From JAWSVE01 sp050633885 (GTDB lineage: Bacteria > Pseudomonadota > Gammaproteobacteria > Pseudomonadales > Cellvibrionaceae): DNA of 64,000 nucleotides. Positions 43,428-52,177 of this stretch are shown piece by piece. Location: positions 1 through 64,000 of the forward strand of contig JBOEHK010000002.1 in NCBI GenBank assembly GCA_050633885.1, given 5' to 3'. The translations under genes were made by a program, and so were the position numbers. Positions within the stretch are counted from its first letter, which is position 1. Every line of letters starts with the position of its first letter. The notes below the pieces were generated by a model. It ran no database searches, had not been told where the DNA came from, and saw only the letters and a list, made by a program, of their open reading frames with translations.

Positions 43428-44700
43428 AGAAACCCTTAAAACAACGGAAAAAGTTGAGAAGAATTTAGCAAAACGATACCGTGCTGAAAAACGTTTTCAA
43501 CTTTATGGCATTTTATCAATTGCTTTTGGCATGTTTTGTTTAGTGGCGTTATTTACCGATATTATTGGCAAAGGTCATTCTGCATTTTTGCAAACAAGGA
43601 TTGCACTCACCGTTCAATTGGATGCTGAGAGGTTAGGTATTAGTGATGTCTCGGATGATGAGCAAATTCGACTAGCAAATTTTGATGCAGTTGTGCGTGA
43701 TGCCATAAGAAGCCGATTTCCAGATGTATCTGGTCGTACACCACGTCGACAATTAAGTGCCTTATTAAGTAACAGCGCAAGCTATCAATTAATGGATGAG
43801 CTAAGAGCCAATCCAGCGTTATTAGGAACCGAACAAACCGTTTGGGTATTGGCTGATGACGATGTTGATAGTTATTACAAAGTACTCAAAAAAGAAGGAA
43901 TCAACGGGCGCCTGAACGACGACCAAATAGCGTGGGTCGATTCGTTAGCCGAAAGTGGAGAATTACGAACACAATTTAATACTACCTTTTTCACAGCCAG
44001 TGCATCACGAGAGCCAGAGCAAGCGGGTATTCTCGGCGCCATATTGGGTACGGTATTTACATTATTTGTTACCTTGGCGCTTTCGTTTCCTATTGGTGTC
44101 GCTTCTGCTATCTATCTTGAAGAATATGCGCCTAAAAATAAAATAACAGAATTTATCGAAATCAATATTAATAACCTGGCGGCCGTTCCTTCCATTATCT
44201 TTGGCTTATTAGGCCTCGCAATATTTATTAATTTATTTGGTATGACGCGATCAATTCCTTTGGTGGGCGGTATCGTGTTAACGCTGATGACATTACCAAC
44301 CATTATTATTTCCAGTCGTGCAGCGATTAAAGCCGTTCCGCCATCCATTCGAGAAGCCGCTATGGGAATTGGTGCTTCAAAAATGCAAGTCGTCTTACAT
44401 CATGTATTACCACTGGCTATGCCGGGGATGTTGACAGGAACCATTATCGGTATGGCGCAAGCGCTAGGTGAAACAGCGCCACTATTAATGATCGGTATGG
44501 TGGCATTTATTGTTGATCTACCGTCAGGTATAACGGATCCTGCTGCTGTGTTACCCGTTCAAATATTTCTTTGGGCTGATAGTCCTGAGCGTGCATTCGT
44601 TGAGCGTACTTCCGCAGCGATCATGGTGTTATTAGCATTCTTAATTTTAATGAACACATCAGCCGTCCTATTACGCAAACGGCTTGAACGTCGCTGGTAG
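43420..44700 (+). CDS. pstA: phosphate ABC transporter permease PstA
   Basis: About 426 residues from ATG 43420 (a TTG at 43396 would add eight). It has a first helix (about 25-43), a large periplasmic insert (about 45-185), then the conserved permease domain with YLEEYAPKNKITEFIE, NNLAAVPSIIFGLLGLA and the EAA loop SIREAAMGIGASKMQV. The insert makes it longer than E. coli PstA (296), matching the long form of PstC. The start overlaps the end of pstC, so the two are coupled. Confidence 0.94.
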   Translation: MNKETLKTTEKVEKNLAKRYRAEKRFQLYGILSIAFGMFCLVALFTDIIGKGHSAFLQTRIALTVQLDAERLGISDVSDDEQIRLANFDAVVRDAIRSRFPDVSGRTPRRQLSALLSNSASYQLMDELRANPALLGTEQTVWVLADDDVDSYYKVLKKEGINGRLNDDQIAWVDSLAESGELRTQFNTTFFTASASREPEQAGILGAILGTVFTLFVTLALSFPIGVASAIYLEEYAPKNKITEFIEININNLAAVPSIIFGLLGLAIFINLFGMTRSIPLVGGIVLTLMTLPTIIISSRAAIKAVPPSIREAAMGIGASKMQVVLHHVLPLAMPGMLTGTIIGMAQALGETAPLLMIGMVAFIVDLPSGITDPAAVLPVQIFLWADSPERAFVERTSAAIMVLLAFLILMNTSAVLLRKRLERRW

Positions 44701-44708
44701 AGGAGTCT

Positions 44709-45692
44709 ATGATGGAAGTCTTAGAAGATCGTCCCACAGATAGTTTAAAAAAATCAGAAAAGCACAGTATTAAAGCGATAGGTACGAACGAAAAAATCAA
44801 AGGCAACGATGCGATGAGTGAAGCAATGAATGCAGAAACAAACGTCAAACTAGATATGACAGAAAAAGAACAATCAAGCCAGTCATCGGTTCCTGATTAT
44901 CAGCAGCAAAAAACCGTTGGTTTTCCGTTTGTGGATTCTGCAAGAATGTCTACGCGTGGTGTAAATGTTTTCTATGGTGAAAAACAAGTGCTCTTTGATG
45001 TTGATCTAGATATTGGTGAAAACGAAGTGATTGCCATGATTGGGCCATCAGGTTGTGGTAAATCAACATTTCTTCGTTGCTTGAATCGTATGAATGACAC
45101 GATTGATATTTGCCGTATAGAAGGTGACATTACCTTAGATAATCAAAATATTTATGATCCAAAGCTAGATGTTGTTCCACTGCGTGCCCGTGTTGGTATG
45201 GTGTTTCAAAAACCCAATCCATTTCCCAAATCAATTTATGACAATGTCGCTTACGGTCCGCGTATTCATGGTTTAGTTAATCATCGTGCAGAGCTGGATG
45301 AAATCGTGGAAACCAGTTTGCGTCGTGCAGGTCTGTGGGAAGAGGTCAAAGATCGTTTACAACAACCAGGCACAGGGTTGTCCGGCGGACAGCAACAACG
45401 ACTTTGCATTGCAAGAACGATAGCCGTCAGTCCAGAAGTAATATTAATGGATGAGCCATGTTCTGCACTGGATCCAATCGCGACAGCAAAAATCGAAGAA
45501 CTCATTGCCGAACTTAGTGAGAATTTTACGATTGCGATTGTGACTCATTCTATGCAGCAAGCTGCACGTGTGTCATCTCGTACGGCATATTTTCATCTTG
45601 GTAAATTAATTGAAGCGAATAAAACAGAAGTCGTGTTTACAAACCCACAACATAAACTGACCGAGGCTTATATTACCGGCCGATTTGGCTAA
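44709..45692 (+). CDS. pstB: phosphate ABC transporter ATPase PstB
   Basis: 327-residue ATPase that powers phosphate import. Walker A is GPSGCGKST, the signature LSGGQQQRLCIARTIA, Walker B VILMDEPCSALDP and the His switch VTHSMQQA. The domain starts only near residue 78; the first 75 or so residues are polar, charged and without clear fold, an extension absent from E. coli PstB (257). GAGGAG precedes the ATG at 44709; internal ATGs (44814, 44826) could give shorter products. Confidence 0.95.
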   Translation: MMEVLEDRPTDSLKKSEKHSIKAIGTNEKIKGNDAMSEAMNAETNVKLDMTEKEQSSQSSVPDYQQQKTVGFPFVDSARMSTRGVNVFYGEKQVLFDVDLDIGENEVIAMIGPSGCGKSTFLRCLNRMNDTIDICRIEGDITLDNQNIYDPKLDVVPLRARVGMVFQKPNPFPKSIYDNVAYGPRIHGLVNHRAELDEIVETSLRRAGLWEEVKDRLQQPGTGLSGGQQQRLCIARTIAVSPEVILMDEPCSALDPIATAKIEELIAELSENFTIAIVTHSMQQAARVSSRTAYFHLGKLIEANKTEVVFTNPQHKLTEAYITGRFG

Positions 45693-45782
45693 TGTGGTTT
45701 TAGCTTCTATTATTTACATTTAGCATACGTTATTAACTCGTTAATATATTGGCCGCATCGATAGCAGTTTTTGGAGTAAGTC

Positions 45783-46496
45783 ATGGATAAATTAAATTTA
45801 GATCAACATATCTCACAACAATTTAATAGCGATCTTGAAGCGATTAAGACCGAGTTGTTAGAGATGGGTGGTTTAGTCGAAAAGCAAATTAAAGATGCCG
45901 TTAAATCTATTGAAAATGCTGATAGTGAATTAGCACAACAAGTTCTCGACAATGAACACAAAGTTGATGAATTTGAAATGGCTATTGATGAACAATGTAC
46001 TTTGATCATTGCTATGCGACAGCCTACGGCAAGTGACTTGCGTATGGTGCTAACTGTCATTAAAGCGGTTCGTGACTTAGAGCGAATGGGTGATGAAGCG
46101 CAAAAAGTAGCAAAAATGGCAATGGCATTAGCTGAAACAGGATCTTCATCGCAAGGCTATATCGAATTAAGACACATCGGCAGTGGTGTGATCACGATGT
46201 TACAACACGCATTAGATGCATTTGCACGTTACGATACGGAATTAGCAATTACCGTTGTAAAAGAAGACCGAATTGTCGATCAAGAATATAAATCAGCATT
46301 GCGTGAATTGGTCACTTATATGATGGAAGACCCTCGTTCTATTTCTCGTGCAATGAATGTCTTATGGGCATTGCGATCGTTAGAAAGAATTGGTGACCAT
46401 GCGAGGAACTTAGCAGAGCAATTAATTTACATGGTAAAAGGAACCGATGTTCGACATGTAAGCTTGGCAGAGCTTGAAAAGAAGGTAAATCAGTAA
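45783..46496 (+). CDS. phoU: phosphate signalling protein PhoU
   Basis: 237-residue protein made of two three-helix PhoU repeats. Each repeat has the metal-binding type motif (VIKAVRDLERMGDEAQKVAK; WALRSLERIGDHARNLAEQL, given by positions about 94-113 and 197-216). PhoU restrains PhoR kinase activity when phosphate is plentiful through contacts with PstB and PhoR. Last gene of the pst cluster; strong terminator follows. Confidence 0.96.
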   Translation: MDKLNLDQHISQQFNSDLEAIKTELLEMGGLVEKQIKDAVKSIENADSELAQQVLDNEHKVDEFEMAIDEQCTLIIAMRQPTASDLRMVLTVIKAVRDLERMGDEAQKVAKMAMALAETGSSSQGYIELRHIGSGVITMLQHALDAFARYDTELAITVVKEDRIVDQEYKSALRELVTYMMEDPRSISRAMNVLWALRSLERIGDHARNLAEQLIYMVKGTDVRHVSLAELEKKVNQ

Positions 46497-46522
46497 ATCC
46501 TTACCAGATCATTCTTGAAATA

Positions 46523-46556
46523 AAAAAAGGGCACTTCAAACGAAGCGCCCTTTTTT
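46523..46556 (+). terminator. terminator after phoU
   Basis: AAAAAAGGGC-A-CTTC pairs with GAAG-C-GCCCTTTTTT around a 4-base loop with one internal mismatch; A and T tracts flank it, so it can act on either strand. Confidence 0.9.
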
Positions 46557-46598
46557 ATTTGTGAAATATGTTTAATGTTTGTAAATAAAAATATCGTG

Positions 46599-46634
46599 TT
46601 GTAACTCTTTAGTGAAGCCACTAAAGAGTTACAA
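46599..46634. repeat. perfect 16-bp inverted repeat
   Basis: TTGTAACTCTTTAGTG and CACTAAAGAGTTACAA are perfect complements separated by AAGC. It lies between the phoU terminator and the nnrU-like gene. No T tract follows, so it is not a standard terminator; each arm end contains TTGTAAC, a Pho-box-like heptamer. Confidence 0.8.
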
Positions 46635-46688
46635 ACAGCTGTTGCGATTAAGCGCTTTTATCAACGTTGATTCCAATAAATTCTGAAT

Positions 46689-47288
46689 TTAAACATTTAT
46701 GATCGCGTAGCCGAAAAGATAAGGATGCAAGAACATGATAGCAACATAGGTTGTAAAACCGGCTGCAAAAACAATGAAATCTTTTTTCAGTGGGAGCTTT
46801 TCAATTTGTTTTTGTGCGCCTCTAGCGTTTGCCGTTAACATAGCAATTAAAGAATAAACACCTAGCGAGCCAAACATAATGACAGACGCTAGATCTCCAT
46901 TTGCAAGTAAATGTGCAATAGACCAACACACAACGCCCCACAGCATAGGATGGCGAGTGAATCGTTTAATGTTTCCTTTCATGTGAGCTGCAGGTAAGAG
47001 AATGAAAGCGATTAACATTAGTGTCATGGCAATATGTTTGGCACCATTTATAGGTGTATAGGCATTTATAAAATCTGCATTCATTTTCCCAATAACAATT
47101 AGGGTAAGGCCAATCAATGCAATGGCAGAAAAAATACCTTTGTAGCCATTGGGTGATAAACGATGGACTAATGAATTTTTTAGCGAAGGGATAGCGGGCA
47201 CAAAATGAATACTGATAAAAATAATCAGCCCTATAATGAGCAGTGTCATGGATGAAAAGTCCATTGAGTTGTTCATGTTATTTTCCAT
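46689..47288 (-). CDS. NnrU family membrane protein
   Basis: 199-residue protein with five or six hydrophobic segments, matching the NnrU family (SIHFVPAIPSLKNSLV near the start; FTRHPMLWGVVCWSIAHLLANGD in the middle, which is related to the isoprenylcysteine methyltransferase fold). NnrU was named from nitrite/NO reduction loci, but most members lie outside them, and no denitrification genes are seen here. Substrate unknown. It is convergent with phoU. Confidence 0.88.
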   Translation of the reverse strand: MENNMNNSMDFSSMTLLIIGLIIFISIHFVPAIPSLKNSLVHRLSPNGYKGIFSAIALIGLTLIVIGKMNADFINAYTPINGAKHIAMTLMLIAFILLPAAHMKGNIKRFTRHPMLWGVVCWSIAHLLANGDLASVIMFGSLGVYSLIAMLTANARGAQKQIEKLPLKKDFIVFAAGFTTYVAIMFLHPYLFGYAIINV

Positions 47289-47446
47289 GAGATTTCCCCT
47301 GATTTATATGAGTATAGAATTAAGCTACTATTTAGATATTATGAATATTCTATTTAAATTTTAATAGACATTTTACTGATGACGTAGTGTAAACAGGGAC
47401 GCTCATTGACACAATCGCCTTAAAGCGAATAGAAAAAAGCAGACAA

Positions 47447-47488
47447 AAAAATACCGGCTGCAATGATTGGATTTGCGCCGGTATTTTT
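47447..47488 (-). terminator. terminator after acyl-CoA dehydrogenase
   Basis: AAAAATACCGGC (47447-47458) pairs with GCCGGTATTTTT (47477-47488), a perfect 12-bp stem around an 18-base loop, about 20 bases beyond the dehydrogenase stop. On the minus strand the stem ends in T-rich sequence. Confidence 0.8.
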
Positions 47489-47509
47489 AAGGTGCTGATG
47501 ATTAAAAGC

Positions 47510-48697
47510 TTAGAAAAAAGATTGAATTCCCGTCTGAGCGCGGCCAAGAATCAACGCATGAACGTCTTGAGTACCCTCATACGTGTTGACCACTTCTAAG
47601 TTAACCATGTGGCGCATTACAGGGTATTCATCAGAGATACCGTTACCACCGTGCATGTCACGAGCTTCACGAGCAACTTCTAATGCTTTCACGCAATTGT
47701 TTCTTTTCAACAAAGAGATTAATTCAGGCGCTAGTTTATTTTCATCTTTCAAGCGTGTAGCACGCAGACTGCCTAATAAACCAAGGCTGATATCTGTTTG
47801 CATAACGGCTAATTTTTTCTGAATGATTTGGTTTGCAGCTAAAGGACGACCAAATTGTTTTCGATCTAGAGTGTAACTACGTGCTGCATGCCAACATGCT
47901 TCGGCTGCACCTAATGCTCCCCAAGAAATACCAAGACGCGCACTGTTTAAGCAGCCGAATGGACCCTTTAAGCCCTGTACACCTGGCATTAGATTTTCTT
48001 CTGGAACGAAGACATCTTCCATCACGATTTCACCGGTGATGGATGCACGCAATGCGAGTTTGCCTTCGATTTTTGGAGCCGATAAACCTTTCATGCCTTT
48101 ATCTAAAATAAAACCACGAATCACGTTATCTTCAGTTTTTGCCCAAACAACAAATACATCGGCGATGGGGGAATTACTGATCCACATTTTTGCGCCGTTA
48201 AGTATATAACCATCAGCAACCTTTTTCGCACGAGTTACCATGCCGCCGGGATCAGAACCATGATCAGGTTCAGTTAAACCGAAGCAACCAATGAATTCAC
48301 CACTCGCAAGTTTTGGTAAATATTTTTGTTTTTGTTCTTCGCTACCGTAATTATAAATTGGATACATAACGAGACTAGATTGAACGCTCATCATCGAACG
48401 GTAACCAGAATCAACACGCTCAACTTCGCGCGCGATTAAGCCGTAGCTCACATAGTTAACGCCCGGGCAGCCATAACCTTCGATAGATGAACCTAGCAAA
48501 CCGAGAGCGCCCATTTCACGGAAGATTTCTGGATCAGTCGTTTCGTTGCGGTAAGCCTCAGTAACGCGTGGTTGAAGCTTTTCTTGGCAATACTGGTGAG
48601 CAGTATCCCGAATCATGCGTTCTTCTTCGCTTAGCATGTCGTCAATGACGAAAGGATCTTCCCAGTTAAATTTAGCCCAAGTAGTTGTACCGGACAT
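47510..48697 (-). CDS. gcdH: acyl-CoA dehydrogenase, probably glutaryl-CoA dehydrogenase
   Basis: 395-residue FAD enzyme. Conserved segments: FGLTEPDHGSDPGGM (FAD/substrate loop), AKMWISNSPIADVFVVWAK, AYCWHAARSYTLDRKQFG-type, and NTYEGTQDVHALILGRA with the catalytic Glu. The start WEDPFVIDDMLSEEE and the whole length fit glutaryl-CoA dehydrogenase, which converts glutaryl-CoA to crotonyl-CoA in lysine/tryptophan breakdown. A strong AGGAACG-type site precedes the ATG. It stands alone with its own terminator. Confidence 0.9.
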   Translation of the reverse strand: MSGTTTWAKFNWEDPFVIDDMLSEEERMIRDTAHQYCQEKLQPRVTEAYRNETTDPEIFREMGALGLLGSSIEGYGCPGVNYVSYGLIAREVERVDSGYRSMMSVQSSLVMYPIYNYGSEEQKQKYLPKLASGEFIGCFGLTEPDHGSDPGGMVTRAKKVADGYILNGAKMWISNSPIADVFVVWAKTEDNVIRGFILDKGMKGLSAPKIEGKLALRASITGEIVMEDVFVPEENLMPGVQGLKGPFGCLNSARLGISWGALGAAEACWHAARSYTLDRKQFGRPLAANQIIQKKLAVMQTDISLGLLGSLRATRLKDENKLAPELISLLKRNNCVKALEVAREARDMHGGNGISDEYPVMRHMVNLEVVNTYEGTQDVHALILGRAQTGIQSFF

Positions 48698-48959
48698 AGA
48701 CGTTCCTCCGAAGTTCTTGTGAGTGCTTAGATATAAATATAAATGAAACTTATTAATTGCTTTTTAAATAGCGGAGCACTATAGCAGGATTCGCTAGACC
48801 CGTCTGCGTTAACGGCAGTAAAGACGCACCGTTAACGGCCTGTAATGACGAGTATATTTTTGAATAATATTGAGGGTTGTAGTCATAAAGACAGAATAAA
48901 ACCGCAGTAGGCTTAAGCCCATTAGTAAAAATGGAATACCGTCTTTACGTTATTGAGCG

Positions 48960-50045
48960 TTAGTGATGTTTCGATATAATTTCTGTCAATGCTTGAAGCA
49001 ACGTTTGAATCTCTAAGTCTGTCCCTATGCTAATTCGTAAATAGTTTTCAATGCGCGGATGTTTAAAGTGACGAACGATGATATTGCGCGCTCTTAATTC
49101 TGTGGTTAATACATCAGCGGAAATAACAGCGTGACAACAAAATACAAAGTTTGCCTTAGAGGGTAAGACAGAGAAATGCATGTTAGAGAGTTGCTCTATT
49201 AAATATTCACGAGTTGAGATGACTTTTTCACAGGTATCATCAAAATATTTTTCATCTTCAATAGATGCGGTTGCACCGGCAATGGCCAATCTATCGAGAG
49301 GGTAAGAATTAAAACTGTCTTTGACTCTCGTTAATGCTTCAATGAGTGATTCATTACCAATTGCAAAACCAACACGTAAACCTGCCAACGAGCGCGATTT
49401 AGATAGTGTTTGTATGACGAGCAAGTTTGGGTATTGATTAATTAATGAGATAGCGGTATCAGCACCAAAATCGACATACGCTTCATCGATGGCAATCACG
49501 GCATCAGGGTTGCGTAACAACAGTTTTTCGATCTCACTCAGACTGAAAGCACATCCAGTAGGTGCATTGGGATTAGGAATGATAATGCCACCATTTGGAA
49601 TATTGTAACGTTCAATATCAATGGAAAAGTCGTTAGCCAGCGGGATAGTCTTTGCGTCAATTTGGTATAAATTGCAGTACACTGGATAAAAGCTATAACT
49701 GATATCAGGAAACAACAAAGGTTGTTCGTGTTTAAACAGAGCCTGAAATGTATGAGCTAAGACTTCATCCGAACCGTTACCAACGAACACTTGGTTTGGT
49801 GAAATGTGCGCTTGCGTTGTCTTAGAAAAGTACTTTGCAATAGCCTCTTTTAATTGACAGGCATCTGGGTCAGGATAAAGCCGTAAATCGCTATTAATGG
49901 CATCATTGATACCGTTCATGACTCTTGGTGATGGAGGATAAGGGCATTCATTGGTGTTGAGCTTGATCAAATTTGTGACGCGTGGTTGTTCACCCGGAAT
50001 ATAGGGGGTGAGTTCATGAACGATCCTGCTCCAAAACTTACTCAT
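48960..50045 (-). CDS. hisC: histidinol-phosphate aminotransferase
   Basis: 361-residue PLP enzyme of fold type I. Features: KLNTNECPYPPSPRV near the N-terminus, FVGNGSDEVLAHTF, IIIPNPNAPTGCAFSL, AIDEAYVDFG with the PLP-interacting Asp, TLSKSRSLAGLRVGF with the PLP Lys, and C-terminal RHFKHPRIENYLRIS. It performs the transamination step of histidine synthesis. No other his gene is nearby, and many gammaproteobacteria carry more than one HisC, so it may serve as a second or broader-specificity copy. Confidence 0.92.
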   Translation of the reverse strand: MSKFWSRIVHELTPYIPGEQPRVTNLIKLNTNECPYPPSPRVMNGINDAINSDLRLYPDPDACQLKEAIAKYFSKTTQAHISPNQVFVGNGSDEVLAHTFQALFKHEQPLLFPDISYSFYPVYCNLYQIDAKTIPLANDFSIDIERYNIPNGGIIIPNPNAPTGCAFSLSEIEKLLLRNPDAVIAIDEAYVDFGADTAISLINQYPNLLVIQTLSKSRSLAGLRVGFAIGNESLIEALTRVKDSFNSYPLDRLAIAGATASIEDEKYFDDTCEKVISTREYLIEQLSNMHFSVLPSKANFVFCCHAVISADVLTTELRARNIIVRHFKHPRIENYLRISIGTDLEIQTLLQALTEIISKHH

Positions 50046-50406
50046 AAAACTTTCTCAATAAACAATTTTGATAATACTGGTTAAATACCGATGTGCTGCT
50101 GATATAACTTTTAAGCTGAAAACGGAGTATAGGGATAGATTAAAAAAATAAACAGTATGGAAACCGGAAGACCTAGTGATTCATGTGTGGTCACGCATGA
50201 TATTACATAGCCAAAAATGGCATTAAAAAGATGTAGCCAATAAAAATACAAGAAATTTCAATAATATCGCATTAATTGCTTGAGCTATTACTTCTGATGA
50301 GGACAATAGGCATCTCGGTATTAAGCTCTTCCGAAATCATGATATCGATAGATTTCCATGAAAATGGTTAAACGCTTTCTTAAAAAACACATGCAGTGAG
50401 AATGAA
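50046..50406. other. 361-base intergenic region
   Basis: Divergent promoter region between hisC and the acetyltransferase gene. I see no gene, hairpin or repeat that I can support here. Confidence 0.5.
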
Positions 50407-50829
50407 ATGATAAAGGATGTAGAGTTATCCGATACAGCAGGAATTGCAGAATTGCTTAAAGGTTTAGGCTATAACACGACTCAAAAATTGATTGAATCAA
50501 AGTTAATGACTTTTGAAAATTCCGATGATTATAAAGCAATGATTGATACGGAAGACGGTGTGATACATGGCATTATTGGCGCTCAATTACTGAACCCCTT
50601 TCACACCAAAGGCAAAACAGGTCGAGTGACGACATTAGTGTTTCATGAAAGTTATCGTGGGAATCGTGCAGGGAAAGCCTTAGTAGAGGCCGTCAACGAC
50701 TACTTTAAAACCTCTGGTTGTTTAATCAGTGAGGTTTCTGGCAACGTGTTACAGTCACAGGCCAAAAAGTTTTTTACAGGTTTGGGTTACAAAGATGGTG
50801 AAAAAATCTTTAGTAAGCGACACGGATAA
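50407..50829 (+). CDS. GNAT family N-acetyltransferase
   Basis: 140-residue GNAT protein. The N-terminal EL.DTAGIAELLKGLGY segment is standard, and the acetyl-CoA binding loop is YRGNRAGKALVEAV (about residues 81-94), followed by the C-terminal strand KFFTGLGYKD. The substrate is unknown. It stands alone between two intergenic regions. Confidence 0.85.
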   Translation: MIKDVELSDTAGIAELLKGLGYNTTQKLIESKLMTFENSDDYKAMIDTEDGVIHGIIGAQLLNPFHTKGKTGRVTTLVFHESYRGNRAGKALVEAVNDYFKTSGCLISEVSGNVLQSQAKKFFTGLGYKDGEKIFSKRHG

Positions 50830-51152
50830 GGCGCAAGCCCTTTGAATCCTATTAGAGCCACAATCTAAGCCTTATCTTGCAAGTCGTTACTTTACTCGCT
50901 ACCTGAAGAGCCAATCAAAGTTAGCGGGCTGTCCTATTAAAAAGTAATGGTAAAAACTAGTCGTATAAAGCAATAGTAAATTGCAATATTGTATAAGGAT
51001 AGTAAATAAGAATAGCGTACTGTAATAAGACCATAGAATTAATACAGAGGTTCGCGATAGATCAAAAATACTTACCAATAAAATTCTCTTTCCCATGCAC
51101 GGCCTAAAGTTCGGTCAAAAAGACCAGCTCTCAGCGAGAGGCGTGTCACCCC
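50830..51152. other. 323-base intergenic region
   Basis: No supported gene. A minus-strand 65-codon frame (50899-51096) is hydrophobic and low in information, and I regard it as chance. The promoter of the DUF805 gene should lie here. Confidence 0.45.
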
Positions 51153-51650
51153 ATGCATTCTATGAAAGACTCTTGTCACTCAACGTGTTGTAGACCACGG
51201 ATATTTTCTTTTCAAGAGAGAATCGATGCGTGGAGATTCTTTGCGTATTTTTTAATATACACACTACTCTATGCTGTCGTTATATTGGTGTCAGCTTATA
51301 TTTTGATTCCTTTGTTTTCATCGCGCCCAGACTTAAACCTTACTGCTTTACCTATACTGACAATCCTGTTGCTTTATGCTTTGAGTTTTTTACCCCAGCA
51401 TATTCCTGCGAGACGAAGGCTGCACGATATGGGTATCCATGGTAAGTGGTCTTTATTGTTAATACCGCCGGTGATAAATATTTTTTTTGTTGGTTATCTA
51501 TTGTTTGCGAAAGGTGATGTGTTAGACAATCGTTTTGGTAAACCGCCCTGCCCTGCTTCGCGAAGAATCAAAGTATTTTGTCTCTTGATGCCAGTATTGA
51601 TAGTGTTTGCAGTACGAGAAGGAATTAAGATGTGGAAAGCTGCAATATGA
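51153..51650 (+). CDS. DUF805 family membrane protein
   Basis: 165-residue membrane protein with three or four hydrophobic segments. The DUF805 marks are visible: RIDAWRFFAYF (first helix), ARRRLHDMGIHGKWSLL, the aromatic-to-basic turn, and NRFGKPP near the C-terminus. Function unknown in general. Its N-terminal tail has three extra cysteines. Its stop overlaps the following acetyltransferase start by an ATGA. Confidence 0.88.
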   Translation: MHSMKDSCHSTCCRPRIFSFQERIDAWRFFAYFLIYTLLYAVVILVSAYILIPLFSSRPDLNLTALPILTILLLYALSFLPQHIPARRRLHDMGIHGKWSLLLIPPVINIFFVGYLLFAKGDVLDNRFGKPPCPASRRIKVFCLLMPVLIVFAVREGIKMWKAAI

Positions 51651-52177
51651 TAATTAATGACTGTCACATTAGACAGGCTGTATTAGCCGATGCATCGGCT
51701 ATGGCTAAAATTTATAACTTTTACATACAACATTCGGTCATTACTTTTGAGCAGAAGACGCTGTCATCACAAGAAATGGAAAATAGAATAGCTGCGGTAA
51801 CAAAAAAATTTCCATGGTTTGTGATTGAGCGAAGAATAAAGAGTGGCAATCAATTAGTCGGTTATGCGTATGCGAACACTTGGAATACAAGAGAGTCTTA
51901 TCGGTATACGGCTGAATCGAGCGTCTATCTCGATCCCTCAGAACAGGGCCATGGATTAGGAGAAAAAATATACCGTATTTTATTAGATGAACTTGAGCAA
52001 ATGAACATACATGTTGTTATTGGAGGGATCTCATTACCCAATTCAGGCAGTGTTCGGTTACATGAAAAATTAGGCTTTGAAAAAATCGGACATTTTAAAG
52101 CGGTAGGTTATAAATATGATCAGTGGGTAGATGTGGGTTATTGGCAAAAAACATTTAACAACAGTGATATAGAATAA
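51647..52177 (+). CDS. GNAT acetyltransferase, phosphinothricin-acetyltransferase-like
   Basis: About 176 residues from ATG 51647 (a GTG at 51632 would add five). The family blocks are IRQAVLADASAMAKIYNFYI, TFEQKTLSSQEM, SSVYLDPSEQGHGLG (acetyl-CoA loop) and the final VGYWQKTF. It matches the PAT/YncA-like group, which acetylates phosphinothricin, methionine sulfone or related compounds. It is coupled to DUF805 in front (ATGA) and to the metalloprotease-like gene behind (TAATG). Confidence 0.88.
   Translation: MIINDCHIRQAVLADASAMAKIYNFYIQHSVITFEQKTLSSQEMENRIAAVTKKFPWFVIERRIKSGNQLVGYAYANTWNTRESYRYTAESSVYLDPSEQGHGLGEKIYRILLDELEQMNIHVVIGGISLPNSGSVRLHEKLGFEKIGHFKAVGYKYDQWVDVGYWQKTFNNSDIE

Noticed and set aside
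48825..48842. Repeat GTTAACGGC and palindrome CCGTTAACGG upstream of the acyl-CoA dehydrogenase
   Set aside because: Too short to distinguish from chance and not linked to a recognised regulator.
50899..51096. Minus-strand 65-codon hydrophobic frame upstream of the DUF805 gene
   Set aside because: AT-rich low-information translation with no ribosome site and no known family.
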